From RHKX01 sp963826475 (GTDB taxonomy: Bacteria; Actinomycetota; Thermoleophilia; Solirubrobacterales; 70-9), in contig CAWGXC010000003.1 of NCBI GenBank assembly GCA_963826475.1, forward strand, positions 124,001 to 188,000: a DNA stretch of 64,000 bases, given 5' to 3'. Both the position numbers and the translations under genes were made by a program. A model generated the notes under the pieces. The model ran no database searches, was not told the origin of the DNA, and worked only from the letters and a program-made list of their open reading frames with translations. Of the stretch, positions 49,863 through 58,344 are shown in pieces. Each line of letters begins with the position of its first letter. Positions within the stretch are counted from its first letter, which is position 1.

Positions 49863-50468
49863 ATGGATCTGAACCTGACCAAGCGGCAGAGCGAGATCTT
49901 CGAGTTCATCAAGGTCCAGATCGACAAGACCGGCTATCCACCGACGGTGCGGGAGATCGGCAGCGCTCTCGGCCTGCACTCGCCCTCGACCGTCCACGCG
50001 CATCTGGCCAAGCTCGAGCTCTCGGGGGTCCTGCGGCGCGATCCATCCAAGCCCCGGGCGATCGAGATCCTCGTCGGCCGGGCCAAGCGGGTGATGCGGC
50101 CGTCCGTGCCCCTCGTCGGTCAAGTGGCCGCAGGCACGCCGATCCTCGCCGAGGAGAACATCGAGGACCAGTTCGAGATTCCCGCCGTGATCGGGGCCGA
50201 CAGTGGCGATTACGCATTGCGGGTCCGCGGGGACTCGATGCGAGATGCCGGGATCCTGGAGGGCGACTACGTCGTCGTCCATCCGGTCGACGACGCCGAC
50301 AACGGCCAGATCGTCGTCGCTCTGATCGAGGACGAGGCGACCGTCAAGCGCTTCTTCCGAGAGGGCGATGCCATTCGGCTGCAGCCCGAGAATCCGGCAT
50401 ACCAGCCGATCATCTCCAAGGATGCCGACGTGCTCGGGCGCGTGATCGGCGTCTTCCGGAGGGTCTGA
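49863..50468 (+). CDS. lexA: LexA repressor
   Basis: A 201-residue SOS repressor. The N-terminal winged helix includes LTKRQSEIFEFIKVQIDKTG, YPPTVREIGSALGLHS and STVHAHLAKLELSGVLRRD. The Ala-Gly self-cleavage site is in GQVAAGTPILA, the catalytic Ser in RVRGDSMRDAGI and the Lys in DEATVKRFFREG. RecA filaments trigger self-cleavage, inducing DNA-damage genes. ATG 49863 gives the standard N-terminus; the longer frame overlaps the promoter. It is autoregulated through the SOS box at 49808-49821. Confidence 0.97.
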   Translation: MDLNLTKRQSEIFEFIKVQIDKTGYPPTVREIGSALGLHSPSTVHAHLAKLELSGVLRRDPSKPRAIEILVGRAKRVMRPSVPLVGQVAAGTPILAEENIEDQFEIPAVIGADSGDYALRVRGDSMRDAGILEGDYVVVHPVDDADNGQIVVALIEDEATVKRFFREGDAIRLQPENPAYQPIISKDADVLGRVIGVFRRV

Positions 50469-50470
50469 GC

Positions 50471-50704
50471 ATGGCGGCCCGCTCCAATACCGCCCTGCGC
50501 AGCCCTCGGAGCGACCGACGGCGCCGGCCGCGCCGCGGTCCGAGCGGCTCTTCGCTGAGCCGTGCACGGGCGGTCACACTCGAGGATCGGATGATCGCGA
50601 CCTGGGGTCAACTCGCCGCCGGCGTCGCGGTCACCTGTCCCGTCTGCGCGCATGAGAAGCTCGTCGCCTCCGGTTGCACCGGATGTGGGGCCGAGCTCAC
50701 CTGA
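50471..50704 (+). CDS. small basic protein with C-terminal zinc ribbon
   Basis: 77 residues starting 2 bases after the lexA stop. The first half is highly basic (SPRSDRRRRPRRGPSGSS). The C-terminal half has two Cys pairs, TCPVCAHEKLVASGCTGCG, which can bind one zinc. It should be cotranscribed with lexA and thus be damage-inducible. The basic tail suggests nucleic-acid contact. Family unknown; the low-complexity start means the true start codon may lie further in. Confidence 0.5.
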   Translation: MAARSNTALRSPRSDRRRRPRRGPSGSSLSRARAVTLEDRMIATWGQLAAGVAVTCPVCAHEKLVASGCTGCGAELT

Positions 50705-50737
50705 CGGACACGGGACCCACTCAGGCCTCTGCGGCCT

Positions 50738-50743
50738 TACAAT
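50738..50743 (+). promoter_or_regulatory. -10 box of rnpB
   Basis: TACAAT ends 7 bases before the predicted 5' end of RNase P RNA at about 50750. No convincing -35 hexamer is seen at 16-18 bases upstream. Confidence 0.55.
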
Positions 50744-50749
50744 CATTCG

Positions 50750-51114
50750 CGCGGGTCACGCGATCGCGGGGGGTCAAATCCCTCGAGGAAAGTCCGGACA
50801 CCAAAGGGCAAGGCGGTGGGTAACACCCACCCGGGGAAACCCGCGGGAAAGTGCCACAGAAACAAACAGCCGATGGCGCAGCCTTCGGGAGGCGCACAGG
50901 CAATGGTGAAATGGTGCGGTAAGAGCGCACCGGCGTCGCGGTGACGCGGCGGCCGGGTAAACCCCGTCTGGTGCAAGGCCAAGCAGGACCGTTGATCCGG
51001 CCCGGGGAGGTCCAGGTAGGCCGCAGGACCATGGAGAACGTGGTCCCATCGGAGCTCAGGTTCCGTTGAGATGGATGGTCGCGCGAGACAAGATCCGGCT
51101 TATCGGCCCGCTGA
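50750..51114 (+). ncRNA. rnpB: RNase P RNA (type A)
   Basis: The catalytic RNA that trims tRNA 5' leaders. The ends pair as helix P1 (gcgggtc at 50751-50757 with ggcccgc at 51105-51111). Conserved blocks are in the right order: GAGGAAAGTCCGGACACC near the start (CR-I), AGAAACAAACAGCC, GGTAAGAGCGCACCGG, GGGTAAACCCC (CR-IV region), and AGACAAGATCCGGCTTATCG (CR-V) at the end. Exact ends are approximate by a few bases. An intrinsic terminator follows directly. Confidence 0.95.
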
Positions 51115-51115
51115 A

Positions 51116-51151
51116 GAGAGAGCCCCGTTAACCCGGGGCTCTCTCAATTTT
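51116..51151 (+). terminator. Rho-independent terminator of rnpB
   Basis: GAGAGAGCCCCG (51116-51127) pairs perfectly with CGGGGCTCTCTC (51134-51145) around TTAACC, followed by AATTTT. A 12-bp stem with a T-run is a textbook intrinsic terminator. Confidence 0.9.
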
Positions 51152-51260
51152 CAGGGCGCCAGTTTCATTAGCAATTTGTGAGTTTTACGTTCACGTTCCC
51201 TGCTAAGGTGCTGCCAAGCCCGGGTTGAAAGTGCCCCCGCAACCGTTGGAAAGAGCTTCC

Positions 51261-51989
51261 GTGGACCAGCGAACCCCGCGCCGTCAGGCCGGCTTCCATA
51301 CAAGGCGCCTCCGCGATCCGGAGCCGATCAGCTCCCGTCCTGACCGGCTGGCGATGTGGGCCGTGGTCATGGCAGTCGTGGTGATGTTCGTCGCCGCGGC
51401 TTCCGCGCATGCCGCCGGCGGAGGGGTCGGCGTCGGTGATGGAGATGACGCGAAGGCCGGTTCCGAGCCGTCTGCGTCCGGTTGCGCGACCGACCCCGAC
51501 CTCGGATCCAGGAAGCTCAGCAAGGGGGATTGCGGCGCGGACGTGATCACGCTGAATCAAATTCTCAACTCGAAGAAGTTCGGTCTCGCGGCTCCGACCG
51601 GCGAGGACTTCGACGCATCGACCACCAGGGCCGTCAAGAGCCTGCAGGCGGTCGCCGAGCTACCCCGCACCGGGATCGTCGACGGCGACACCCAGGATGC
51701 CTTGATCACCTCGATGCGCATCGACACCGCCTCGTTCTACGGCCCGGGCCTCTACGGCAACGAGATGGCATGCGGGAGGCGCCTCACGCGCACCGTCGTC
51801 GGCGTCGCGCATCGCTCGCTTCCCTGCGGCACGGAGGTGACGATCAAATACCGGGGCCACTACCTCGACACCGAGGTCGTCGACCGCGGGCCCTTCACGA
51901 AGGGCGTCAAGTGGGACCTGACCTCGGCCGCCGCTCAGCGGCTCGGCCTTGAGGTCACCTCGAAGGTCCGTTCCGCGATCGTTCGCTGA
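51261..51989 (+). CDS. secreted peptidoglycan-binding + RlpA-like double-psi barrel protein
   Basis: About 242 residues from GTG 51261 (RBS GGAAAGAG five bases upstream). A basic lead and a signal/anchor helix (MWAVVMAVVVMFVAAASAHA) are followed by a PG_binding_1 repeat (LSKGDCGADVITLNQILNSK, FDASTTRAVKSLQAV) and a C-terminal RlpA-like DPBB domain (ASFYGPGLYGNEMACGRRL, VVDRGPFTKGVKWDLTSAAA) containing the catalytic-type Asp. RlpA proteins are septal lytic transglycosylases, so remodelling of cell-wall glycan is likely. It is a single-gene unit after rnpB. Confidence 0.85.
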   Translation: MDQRTPRRQAGFHTRRLRDPEPISSRPDRLAMWAVVMAVVVMFVAAASAHAAGGGVGVGDGDDAKAGSEPSASGCATDPDLGSRKLSKGDCGADVITLNQILNSKKFGLAAPTGEDFDASTTRAVKSLQAVAELPRTGIVDGDTQDALITSMRIDTASFYGPGLYGNEMACGRRLTRTVVGVAHRSLPCGTEVTIKYRGHYLDTEVVDRGPFTKGVKWDLTSAAAQRLGLEVTSKVRSAIVR

Positions 51990-52019
51990 GCGTTTCGCCG
52001 CGGTGGTGAGGGACCCGGC

Positions 52020-52793
52020 TCAACGCTCGACGCCGGGCCGGAGCAGAAACTCCATGGTGGTGCGGGCAGGCCGAAACCCCAGCCGCGCGTAGAGCTCCTT
52101 CGGCCTGCCCTCGTCGTCGGCGCAGATCCAGAGGTCGTCGATGTCCTCCGCCGCATCGATCGCCGCACGCGTCATCGCCGTGCCGTGTCCTTCGCCGCGG
52201 TGGCCGGGATGCACGTAGACCTGAGTGATCTCAGCGCCGGTGCCCTCGCGCTCGAGCTGGGCGAACGCGATCGGCGTCGGCCCCTGCAGAATCGCGAGAA
52301 CCTGTGCGTTGCGCTCGAGGGCTACCTCGCGTGCGTGCTCGTGGTAGCCGCCCGGATCCGCCCCGCCCGAGTCCTCCTGGTGCCATGCGACCCGGAGTTC
52401 GTAGACGGCGTCGTAGGGGACCTCGGTCACGGCGACGTCCGCAACGGGGAGCGTCGCAAGCTCGTGGCGCATCCATAGCAGGCGCAGCGACCTCCAGCCC
52501 GCCGCGCGGAAGCCGGCTCGCAGCGACTCGCCGGTCGCGGCGAGATCGAAGTCCACACGGCGGTGATCGAGGCCGGCCAGCGCCGAATCGGCGAAGGAAG
52601 CAAGTTCCTCGACGCTCATGCCCGGGGCCTCCTCTACGCGAACGACGTTGTAGTCCCAGTAGTCGGGGTACCGCGTCGCACGCGCGACGGTGCCGTGCGC
52701 CCAGGGCTCGAGTACGTCGCAGACCGAGGCGTGGAACGAGTGGTGCCAGGTCAGCGCACGGGCTGCGACGTCATCTGAATCCAGCGCCCCCAT
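52020..52793 (-). CDS. GNAT N-acetyltransferase
   Basis: A 257-residue protein whose C-terminal half is a clear GNAT domain: EREGTGAEITQVYVHPGHRG then EGHGTAMTRAAIDAAEDID (acetyl-CoA loop GxGxGxA type) and KELYARLGFRPARTTMEFLL. The N-terminal half (SVCDVLEPWAHGTVARATRY) looks like a degenerate GNAT copy or substrate-recruiting domain. Substrate unknown. It is convergent with the RlpA-like gene and divergent from the SRPBCC gene. Confidence 0.85.
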   Translation of the reverse strand: MGALDSDDVAARALTWHHSFHASVCDVLEPWAHGTVARATRYPDYWDYNVVRVEEAPGMSVEELASFADSALAGLDHRRVDFDLAATGESLRAGFRAAGWRSLRLLWMRHELATLPVADVAVTEVPYDAVYELRVAWHQEDSGGADPGGYHEHAREVALERNAQVLAILQGPTPIAFAQLEREGTGAEITQVYVHPGHRGEGHGTAMTRAAIDAAEDIDDLWICADDEGRPKELYARLGFRPARTTMEFLLRPGVER

Positions 52794-52847
52794 GCCTGCA
52801 GCGTAGAGCCGATCACGAGAAACGGAGCTCGCAGATATGGTCAGGCC

Positions 52848-53330
52848 ATGAAGCCGTCGTTCAGGACCCAGCCGGTCGATGAAGCCTTCTTCGACGATGC
52901 TCCGCTCCGCCTCGCCGCGGAATTCGACATCCCGCGCACCGCCGCTCAGATCTGGACCGATCTGACGAACGACAATCCACTCCGCTGGTGCCGGATCCTG
53001 ACCAGGATCGACTGGACCTCCCCGCGGCCCTTCGGCGTCGGCACCACCCGAATCGCTCGTTCCCTCGGCGGCACGACCGTCATCAACGAGGACTTCTTTC
53101 GCTGGGAGGAGGGCCGGCGACAGTCATTCCAGGTGGTGGAGGCGAACACCCCGATGTTCCGGCGCTTCGCCGAGGATTACCTGGTGGAGGCGACCGGCGA
53201 GACGTCGTGCCGCTTCAGCTGGGTGATCGCGATCGAGCCCCATCCGGCCTTCCGGATCGCGAACCCGGTCAACAGCGCGTTGCTCGGGACCCTATTCACC
53301 GACACCCGCAGGCACTACGGTCTGATCTGA
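52848..53330 (+). CDS. SRPBCC (START-like) family protein
   Basis: A 160-residue protein with the helix-grip arrangement of polyketide-cyclase/START-like proteins: AAEFDIPRTAAQIWTDLTND at the N-terminus, successive β-strands (TVINEDFFRWEEGRRQSFQV) and a C-terminal helix (ALLGTLFTDTRRHYGLI). Such proteins bind hydrophobic ligands or act as dehydratases/cyclases. No ligand can be inferred. It ends before a bidirectional terminator. Confidence 0.7.
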   Translation: MKPSFRTQPVDEAFFDDAPLRLAAEFDIPRTAAQIWTDLTNDNPLRWCRILTRIDWTSPRPFGVGTTRIARSLGGTTVINEDFFRWEEGRRQSFQVVEANTPMFRRFAEDYLVEATGETSCRFSWVIAIEPHPAFRIANPVNSALLGTLFTDTRRHYGLI

Positions 53331-53350
53331 GGCGGCGCCGTGGGTTGGCG

Positions 53351-53389
53351 GGCAAAAAAAGAGGGCCGTCCTCGCGAACGGCCCTCTTT
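53351..53389 (-). terminator. Rho-independent terminator, best on minus strand
   Basis: AAAGAGGGCCGT (53358-53369) pairs with ACGGCCCTCTTT (53378-53389), a 12-bp stem. On the minus strand it is followed by a run of seven T, so it should terminate the AhpD-like gene at 53434-53982. On the plus strand the stem ends in TTT, so it may also stop the SRPBCC transcript. Confidence 0.85.
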
Positions 53390-53433
53390 GAATTCATCCG
53401 CTCAGCCGCGCAGTTCCCCCGGCGCGGCGTCGC

Positions 53434-53982
53434 TCAGATGGAGTCGATCTGATCCTGCGGGAGACCGGCTGCCTTCGCGACGAGGGCTTGGAACTCGTTG
53501 AGGGCGACCTCGCCCAGAGCTTCGAGGAGCTGCTCGTCGGTCCAGTCCGCCTCACGCGCTTCCTCGAGGAGGTATACGGGCGGGTGACCGTCGGCGTCCA
53601 TCGCGCCCTTGACGAATGCCATCAGGGCCGCTTCGCGCGGGTCGTTCGACGAGAAGCTGCGCGCAAGCGAGATCTCGTCGAGGCCGAGTCCGGCGAGGCG
53701 GGCGCTGCGGGCATGCTGGGCGACGGTGTAGCCGTCGCCGTTGCGCTCGCCGACCGCGAGGCCGATGCGGATGGCGGTGTTCGCCGGCAGCTTCCCGGCG
53801 TGCAGCTCCGAGCGCATCCGCGCGAAGGCGCGGAGGGTGGCGGGCGAGCCGGCGAGGACGCCGACGAGCTTCGAGACGGAGCCGCCGGCGGTGGAGATGC
53901 TCTTCAGGAGCCGCTCGCTCCCGTCGGGGGCGGTCAGTTCATCGTGGATGTCGAATCGAGAGAAGTCAGTCTTAACGGTCAT
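53434..53982 (-). CDS. AhpD/carboxymuconolactone decarboxylase-like protein without the CxxC site
   Basis: A 182-residue protein from ATG 53982 (MTVKTDFSRFDIHDE), with GGAG nine bases upstream. The all-helical CMD/AhpD-like fold shows LVGVLAGSPATLRAFARM and IRIGLAVGERNGDGYTVAQH. AhpD proteins have a catalytic CxxC after Asn-Gly; here the positions are Asp and Thr (NGDGYT), so thiol peroxidase-reductant chemistry is lost, though the downstream His is kept. An AT-rich promoter region with a palindrome lies upstream and a strong terminator downstream, so it is its own regulated unit. Confidence 0.8.
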   Translation of the reverse strand: MTVKTDFSRFDIHDELTAPDGSERLLKSISTAGGSVSKLVGVLAGSPATLRAFARMRSELHAGKLPANTAIRIGLAVGERNGDGYTVAQHARSARLAGLGLDEISLARSFSSNDPREAALMAFVKGAMDADGHPPVYLLEEAREADWTDEQLLEALGEVALNEFQALVAKAAGLPQDQIDSI

Positions 53983-54059
53983 TGTGGGGAACTCCAAGAG
54001 GTGGTGTGTTCGACGCTTAACAGCCGCACATCGCAGCTTTACTTTACTTTTAGCCAGTT

Positions 54060-54076
54060 ACTTACCTTGAGTAAGT
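54060..54076. promoter_or_regulatory. palindrome in AT-rich promoter region of the AhpD-like gene
   Basis: ACTTAC (54060-54065) and GTAAGT (54071-54076) are inverted repeats around a CTTGA spacer. They lie in a strikingly AT-rich stretch (about 54030-54080) between the AhpD-like gene and glnA. The repeat ACTTTACTTTAC lies beside it. This looks like a regulator-binding site; the regulator is unknown. Confidence 0.45.
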
Positions 54077-54210
54077 TATACCGGGCGGATCGGCGGCTTG
54101 CAACTCCGGGTGCCCTTCAGATGGCTCCGAATCACCTCGAGCTTCGCCCTTTCACTATCTAACGATGATCTAGGGTCTGCGGATCAACGACTCGAGGAGC
54201 GGCAGGCCAG

Positions 54211-55560
54211 ATGAGTGACGATAGACAGACCGAGGAGGACGTCCTGGCGGTCGTCGCCGATCGTGGTGTCCGCTTCGTCCGCCTCTGGTTCACGGACGTC
54301 CTGGGGCAGCTGAAGAGCTTTTCGATCAACGCCGCGGAGCTCGAAGACGCTTTCGAGGGGGGGATGGGATTCGATGGCTCGTCGATCACGGGCTTCAACC
54401 CGATCGAGGAGTCGGACATGATCGCGATGCCGGACGCCTCGACGTTCTCGATCCTGCCTTGGCGCCCCGATGAGATGCCCACTGCGCGGATGTTCTGCGA
54501 CATCCACGTGCCGGGAGGAGGCCCGTATGAGGGCGATCCACGCTGGATCCTGCGCCGCGCCCTCAAGCGGGCGGAGGAGATGGGCTTCGAGACGTACAAC
54601 GTGGGGCCCGAGCTCGAGTTCTATTACTTCAGGGACTCAAAGCCGGCGAATGGCATCCCGGAGGTCCTCGACGAGGGCGGGTACTTCGACCTGACGACCC
54701 TTGACGCCGGCGTCGACGTCCGCCGCGAGACGGTGCTGGCCCTCGAACAGCTCGGGATCCACGTCGAGTACACCCATCACGAGGTCGGCCCCTCTCAGCA
54801 CGAGGTCGACATGCGTTACAAGGACGCGCTTGCGATGGCCGACGACTGCATGACCTACCGGATCACGGTCAAGGAGTACGCCATGAAGAACGGCTGGCAC
54901 GCGACCTTCATGCCCAAGCCTCTGAACGGAGAGAACGGATCAGGGATGCACGTGCACCAGTCTCTCTCGCGCGACGGCAAGAACGCGTTCTACGACGCCG
55001 ACGATCAGTACTTCCTCTCGCCGACCGCGAAGGCCTTCATCGCCGGTCAGCTCAAGCATGCCCGCGAGATCTCGGCGCTCTTCGCGCAGTGGACCAACTC
55101 GTACAAGCGGCTCGTTCCCGGCTACGAGGCGCCGGTCTACCTGGCGTGGTCGCGTCGCAACCGCTCGGCCCTGATTCGGGTTCCGCTCTATCACCCCGGT
55201 AAGGAGACGGCCACCCGTGCGGAGCTTCGCTGTCCCGATCCCGCCTGCAATCCATACCTCTGCTTTGCAGGGATGCTCCACGCCGGACTCGAGGGAATCG
55301 AGAAGGGCTACGAGCTGCCCGAGCCGATGGAGCAGAACCTCTACCACCTCGCGCCCGAGGATCGCCACCGCCGCGGGATCGAACAGCTGCCCGAGAACCT
55401 CGGCGAGGCGATCGAGATCGCCGCTGAGTCCGAGCTCGTCCTGCGGACCCTCGGAGAGCACACGTTCAACCGCTTCATCGAGATCAAGCGTGCCGAGTGG
55501 GAGGATTACCGGCTCCAGGTGACCCCCTGGGAGATCGAGCAGTTCCTGCCGGTTCTCTGA
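54211..55560 (+). CDS. glnA: glutamine synthetase, type I (alpha-like)
   Basis: A 449-residue enzyme making glutamine from glutamate, ammonia and ATP. MGFDGSSITGFNPIEESDM is in the N-terminal β-grasp. HHEVGPSQHEVDMRYKDAL is the metal/ATP site, NGSGMHVHQSLSRDG the glutamate site, and YLAWSRRNRSALIRVP the ATP loop. The length and the absence of a β-type insertion fit GSI-α, which is feedback-inhibited. In NLYHLAPEDRHRRGIEQLP the adenylylation-loop Tyr exists but the NLYDLPPEE context of GSI-β does not. It appears to be transcribed alone. Confidence 0.95.
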   Translation: MSDDRQTEEDVLAVVADRGVRFVRLWFTDVLGQLKSFSINAAELEDAFEGGMGFDGSSITGFNPIEESDMIAMPDASTFSILPWRPDEMPTARMFCDIHVPGGGPYEGDPRWILRRALKRAEEMGFETYNVGPELEFYYFRDSKPANGIPEVLDEGGYFDLTTLDAGVDVRRETVLALEQLGIHVEYTHHEVGPSQHEVDMRYKDALAMADDCMTYRITVKEYAMKNGWHATFMPKPLNGENGSGMHVHQSLSRDGKNAFYDADDQYFLSPTAKAFIAGQLKHAREISALFAQWTNSYKRLVPGYEAPVYLAWSRRNRSALIRVPLYHPGKETATRAELRCPDPACNPYLCFAGMLHAGLEGIEKGYELPEPMEQNLYHLAPEDRHRRGIEQLPENLGEAIEIAAESELVLRTLGEHTFNRFIEIKRAEWEDYRLQVTPWEIEQFLPVL

Positions 55561-55631
55561 GGATCGTCCAGCTGCGTCCAGGCTGAGCGTGCCGGGCTCA
55601 ACCCGGACCCCTCGATCGCCGATGGGGAGAG

Positions 55632-56960
55632 GTGTCGTCACCCGTATACCGAGGTCGCTTCGGAGCAATTGAGGCCGAGCGGCTTCTCTGGCGCGCCGGC
55701 TTCGGGCCCCGCCCCGGCGACGTCAAGAAGCTCGTTCGCAAGGGCCTGAAGGGCGCCGTCCACTCATTGACCCGTCCCGAGGGAAAGGCGCGCCTGCGCG
55801 GGCCCCTCCCTCACGATGACGATGGCCTGCCGCTCGCGCCCGTCGATGCTTGGGGACACGACCTCTTGTGGTGGCTCGACCGGATGGTTCGCAGCGACCA
55901 GCCATTGATCGAACGGATGACGCTCTCCTGGCACGACTGGTTTGCCACCGGCGACGTCGGCCAGGCGCAGCTCAACCTGGATCAGAACCAGCTCTTTCGT
56001 CGCCGGGCCCTGGGCTCGTTCAGCGATCTTCTCCTCGACGTCACCATCGATCCCGCCATGCTCGCCTGGCTCAACGGCAACGACAACGCCAAGCGGGCGC
56101 CGAACGAAAACTACGCGCGCGAGATGATGGAGCTGTTCACCCTCGGGGCCGAGGCCGGATACACCGAGGACGACGTCCGCGAGCAGGCTCGGGCGCTGAC
56201 GGGTTGGTCAAACGACTGGGACGACGATCTCGGCATGGTCAACTTCCACTACGAGGCTGACCGCCACGACGCCGGCACCAAGTCCGTCTTCGGCCAGAGC
56301 GGCGCCTTCGACTGGCGCGACGCCTGCAAGCTCTGTCTCGGTCATCCAGCCCATGCCGAGTACTTCGTCAAGCGGGTCTGGTCGTACTTCATCCCGACCG
56401 ACCCACCGAGGAAGACCCTCCTCGCGCTCAAGAGGTCCTACGCGGAGAACCTGGAGATCCGCCCCGTCGTCGAGGCGATCCTGATGCACCCGAGCCTCTA
56501 CGAAGGCCCGCGAATGATCAAGCCGCCGATCGTCCAGATCGCTGGAATGCTGCGGGCCCGCAAGTCCGGCGTGGGTACCGAGGCCTGGTCATGGATCTCC
56601 GAGAGCGCGGGGCAGCGCCTCTTCCGGCCGCCCAACGTCGCCGGCTGGGACGAGGAGCGCTGGCTCGACACGGCTCGCCTCGGTGGCCGCTGGTCGGCTG
56701 CGGCTCAATCGACGGAGCGCTCGCAGGCGGATGATCGGCACTATGACGCCGGGGAGACGGCCGGGGAGGCCGTCGCCAAGGCGTTGCGCTTCTGGGGCGC
56801 CCCGACCCTGTCGAAGCGGACCCATGCGGAGCTCATGCGCTTCGCCAAGGGCGTGGAGAGGATCGCGAAGGACGACTGGCAGCAGGAGGCATATCGCGCG
56901 CTGCGCCAGAACGCTTTGCGGGTGCTGATCGCCTCGAGCCCGGACTTCCAGACCTCATGA
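55632..56960 (+). CDS. DUF1800 family protein
   Basis: A 442-residue protein from GTG 55632. EAERLLWRAGFGPRPGDVK, SWHDWFATGDVGQAQLNLDQ, LFRRRALGSFSDLLLDVTID and NENYAREMMELFTLG are the DUF1800 hallmarks; GWDEERWLDTARLGGRW is in the C-terminal part. DUF1800 and DUF1501 genes are regularly paired across many phyla and are thought to be exported, but no function is established. The stop overlaps the DUF1501 start as ATGA. Confidence 0.9.
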   Translation: MSSPVYRGRFGAIEAERLLWRAGFGPRPGDVKKLVRKGLKGAVHSLTRPEGKARLRGPLPHDDDGLPLAPVDAWGHDLLWWLDRMVRSDQPLIERMTLSWHDWFATGDVGQAQLNLDQNQLFRRRALGSFSDLLLDVTIDPAMLAWLNGNDNAKRAPNENYAREMMELFTLGAEAGYTEDDVREQARALTGWSNDWDDDLGMVNFHYEADRHDAGTKSVFGQSGAFDWRDACKLCLGHPAHAEYFVKRVWSYFIPTDPPRKTLLALKRSYAENLEIRPVVEAILMHPSLYEGPRMIKPPIVQIAGMLRARKSGVGTEAWSWISESAGQRLFRPPNVAGWDEERWLDTARLGGRWSAAAQSTERSQADDRHYDAGETAGEAVAKALRFWGAPTLSKRTHAELMRFAKGVERIAKDDWQQEAYRALRQNALRVLIASSPDFQTS

Positions 56961-58339
56961 GCACATCGCCGCGACCCCGCATCCACGGCAGCTGCAGCGA
57001 GCACACGCGCTCGGAGCTCGCCCGCCGCACCCTCGCCGAGGCGGGCCGCGGCCTGCCGGCGATCGAGCCGGGAATGCCCGACCCCGCCGGCACGGGCCTC
57101 TCGCGGCGATCGTTCCTGTTGCGGACCGGCGGCCTTGCGCTGAGCGTCTACGGCGCCAGCCTGCTGAACCCCCGAGCCTTCGTCGACGGGATCGCCAAGG
57201 CCGCGCAGACGAACGGCAAGGTGCTCGTCTCAGTCTTCATGGAGGGCGGCATCGACGCGCTTTCCATCCTCGCGCCGGTGGAGGACGATCGCTACCGGTC
57301 CCTGCGGCCGCACCTTGCAGTGCCGGCCGGAGCCGGGCCCGCGTGGACCGAAGATCCGCGCCTGCACTGGCACCCGGCAGCGGCACCGCTTCATCAGCTC
57401 CACGGGGAGGGCAAGGTCACGGTCTTTCCCGCGATCGGTTATGCCGATGCCGACCAATCCCACTTCACCTCGCGCCACTATTGGGAGACGGGCGCTCTCG
57501 ACCCACGGGGGAACACCGGCTGGCTCGGCCGGCTGCTCGACGTCGTCGGCTCCGCTGAGAACCCGCTTCAGGGCCTCTCCCTCGACGGCTCGCTCTCGCC
57601 CTCCCTCGCCACGGCGAAGGTGCCGGTGGCCGCAACCTGGGGCGCGAGCTACGACCTCTGGGCGCCGGGTGTCTGGGGCGAGGTCGAGGAGTTGATGTTC
57701 GAGACTTTCGGCCGGATCGGCGCCGCGGCCGAACGCAGCGGCGACAAGGGCCTCAAGATCGCGGGCCAGGTGGCCCGCCAGGCGAACACCCTGCGCGCTC
57801 AGCTCGCCGCCTTTCCGGATGAGATTCAGAGCCCCGTCTCCTATCCCGGCGGTCACTTCCCCGAGAGCCTTGCCGGGCTCGCATCGATGCTGACGGCAGG
57901 ATTGCCGGTCTCCGTCGCCTCTATCGACGCGCCGGGCAGCTACGACACTCATGACGACCAGGCCGAGGACTTCCACAGGTACCTGGGAGAGACCTGCGAT
58001 GGCCTCTTCGCCTTTCAGCGGGACCTCGAGGCGCGGGGCCTGCAGGACCGCGTACTGACGCTCGTCTGGTCGGAGTTCGGCCGGCGGCCGGAGGAAAACG
58101 GGTCCGCGGGAACCGACCACGGGGCCGGTGGCAACGCCTTCCTGATCGGTGGCAGGGTCTCGGGGAAGATGGTCGGCGAGTGGCCTGGCCTCGACAGCCT
58201 CGACGAGGACGACAATCTGCGCTCGACCGCGGACTTCCGCGCCGTCTACAGCTCCCTGATCGAGCAGTGGTTCGGCGTCGACGCGAACGCCGTCATCCCC
58301 GGAGCCTCCGGCTTCGCCAGGCCCACGTTGATCGGTTGA
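56957..58339 (+). CDS. DUF1501 family Tat-exported protein
   Basis: A 460-residue protein. Near residue 48 a twin-arginine signal (LSRRSFLLRTGGLALSVYGA) marks it for folded export after an unusually long N-terminal lead. The body has the DUF1501 alkaline phosphatase/sulfatase-like fold: VLVSVFMEGGIDALSILAPV, GYADADQSHFTSRHYWETG, and near the end VLTLVWSEFGRRPEENGSAG followed by TDHGAGGNAFLIGGRVSG. These sites resemble metal ligands in the phosphatase superfamily. It is coupled to DUF1800 and a cupredoxin-like gene. Confidence 0.9.
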   Translation: MSTSPRPRIHGSCSEHTRSELARRTLAEAGRGLPAIEPGMPDPAGTGLSRRSFLLRTGGLALSVYGASLLNPRAFVDGIAKAAQTNGKVLVSVFMEGGIDALSILAPVEDDRYRSLRPHLAVPAGAGPAWTEDPRLHWHPAAAPLHQLHGEGKVTVFPAIGYADADQSHFTSRHYWETGALDPRGNTGWLGRLLDVVGSAENPLQGLSLDGSLSPSLATAKVPVAATWGASYDLWAPGVWGEVEELMFETFGRIGAAAERSGDKGLKIAGQVARQANTLRAQLAAFPDEIQSPVSYPGGHFPESLAGLASMLTAGLPVSVASIDAPGSYDTHDDQAEDFHRYLGETCDGLFAFQRDLEARGLQDRVLTLVWSEFGRRPEENGSAGTDHGAGGNAFLIGGRVSGKMVGEWPGLDSLDEDDNLRSTADFRAVYSSLIEQWFGVDANAVIPGASGFARPTLIG

Positions 58340-58344
58340 ATCCG

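Noticed and set aside
54211..55560. glnA as an adenylylated GSI-beta enzyme
   Set aside because: The Tyr is present but its context (NLYHLAPEDRHRRG) lacks the NLYDLPPEE form, and the length fits GSI-alpha.
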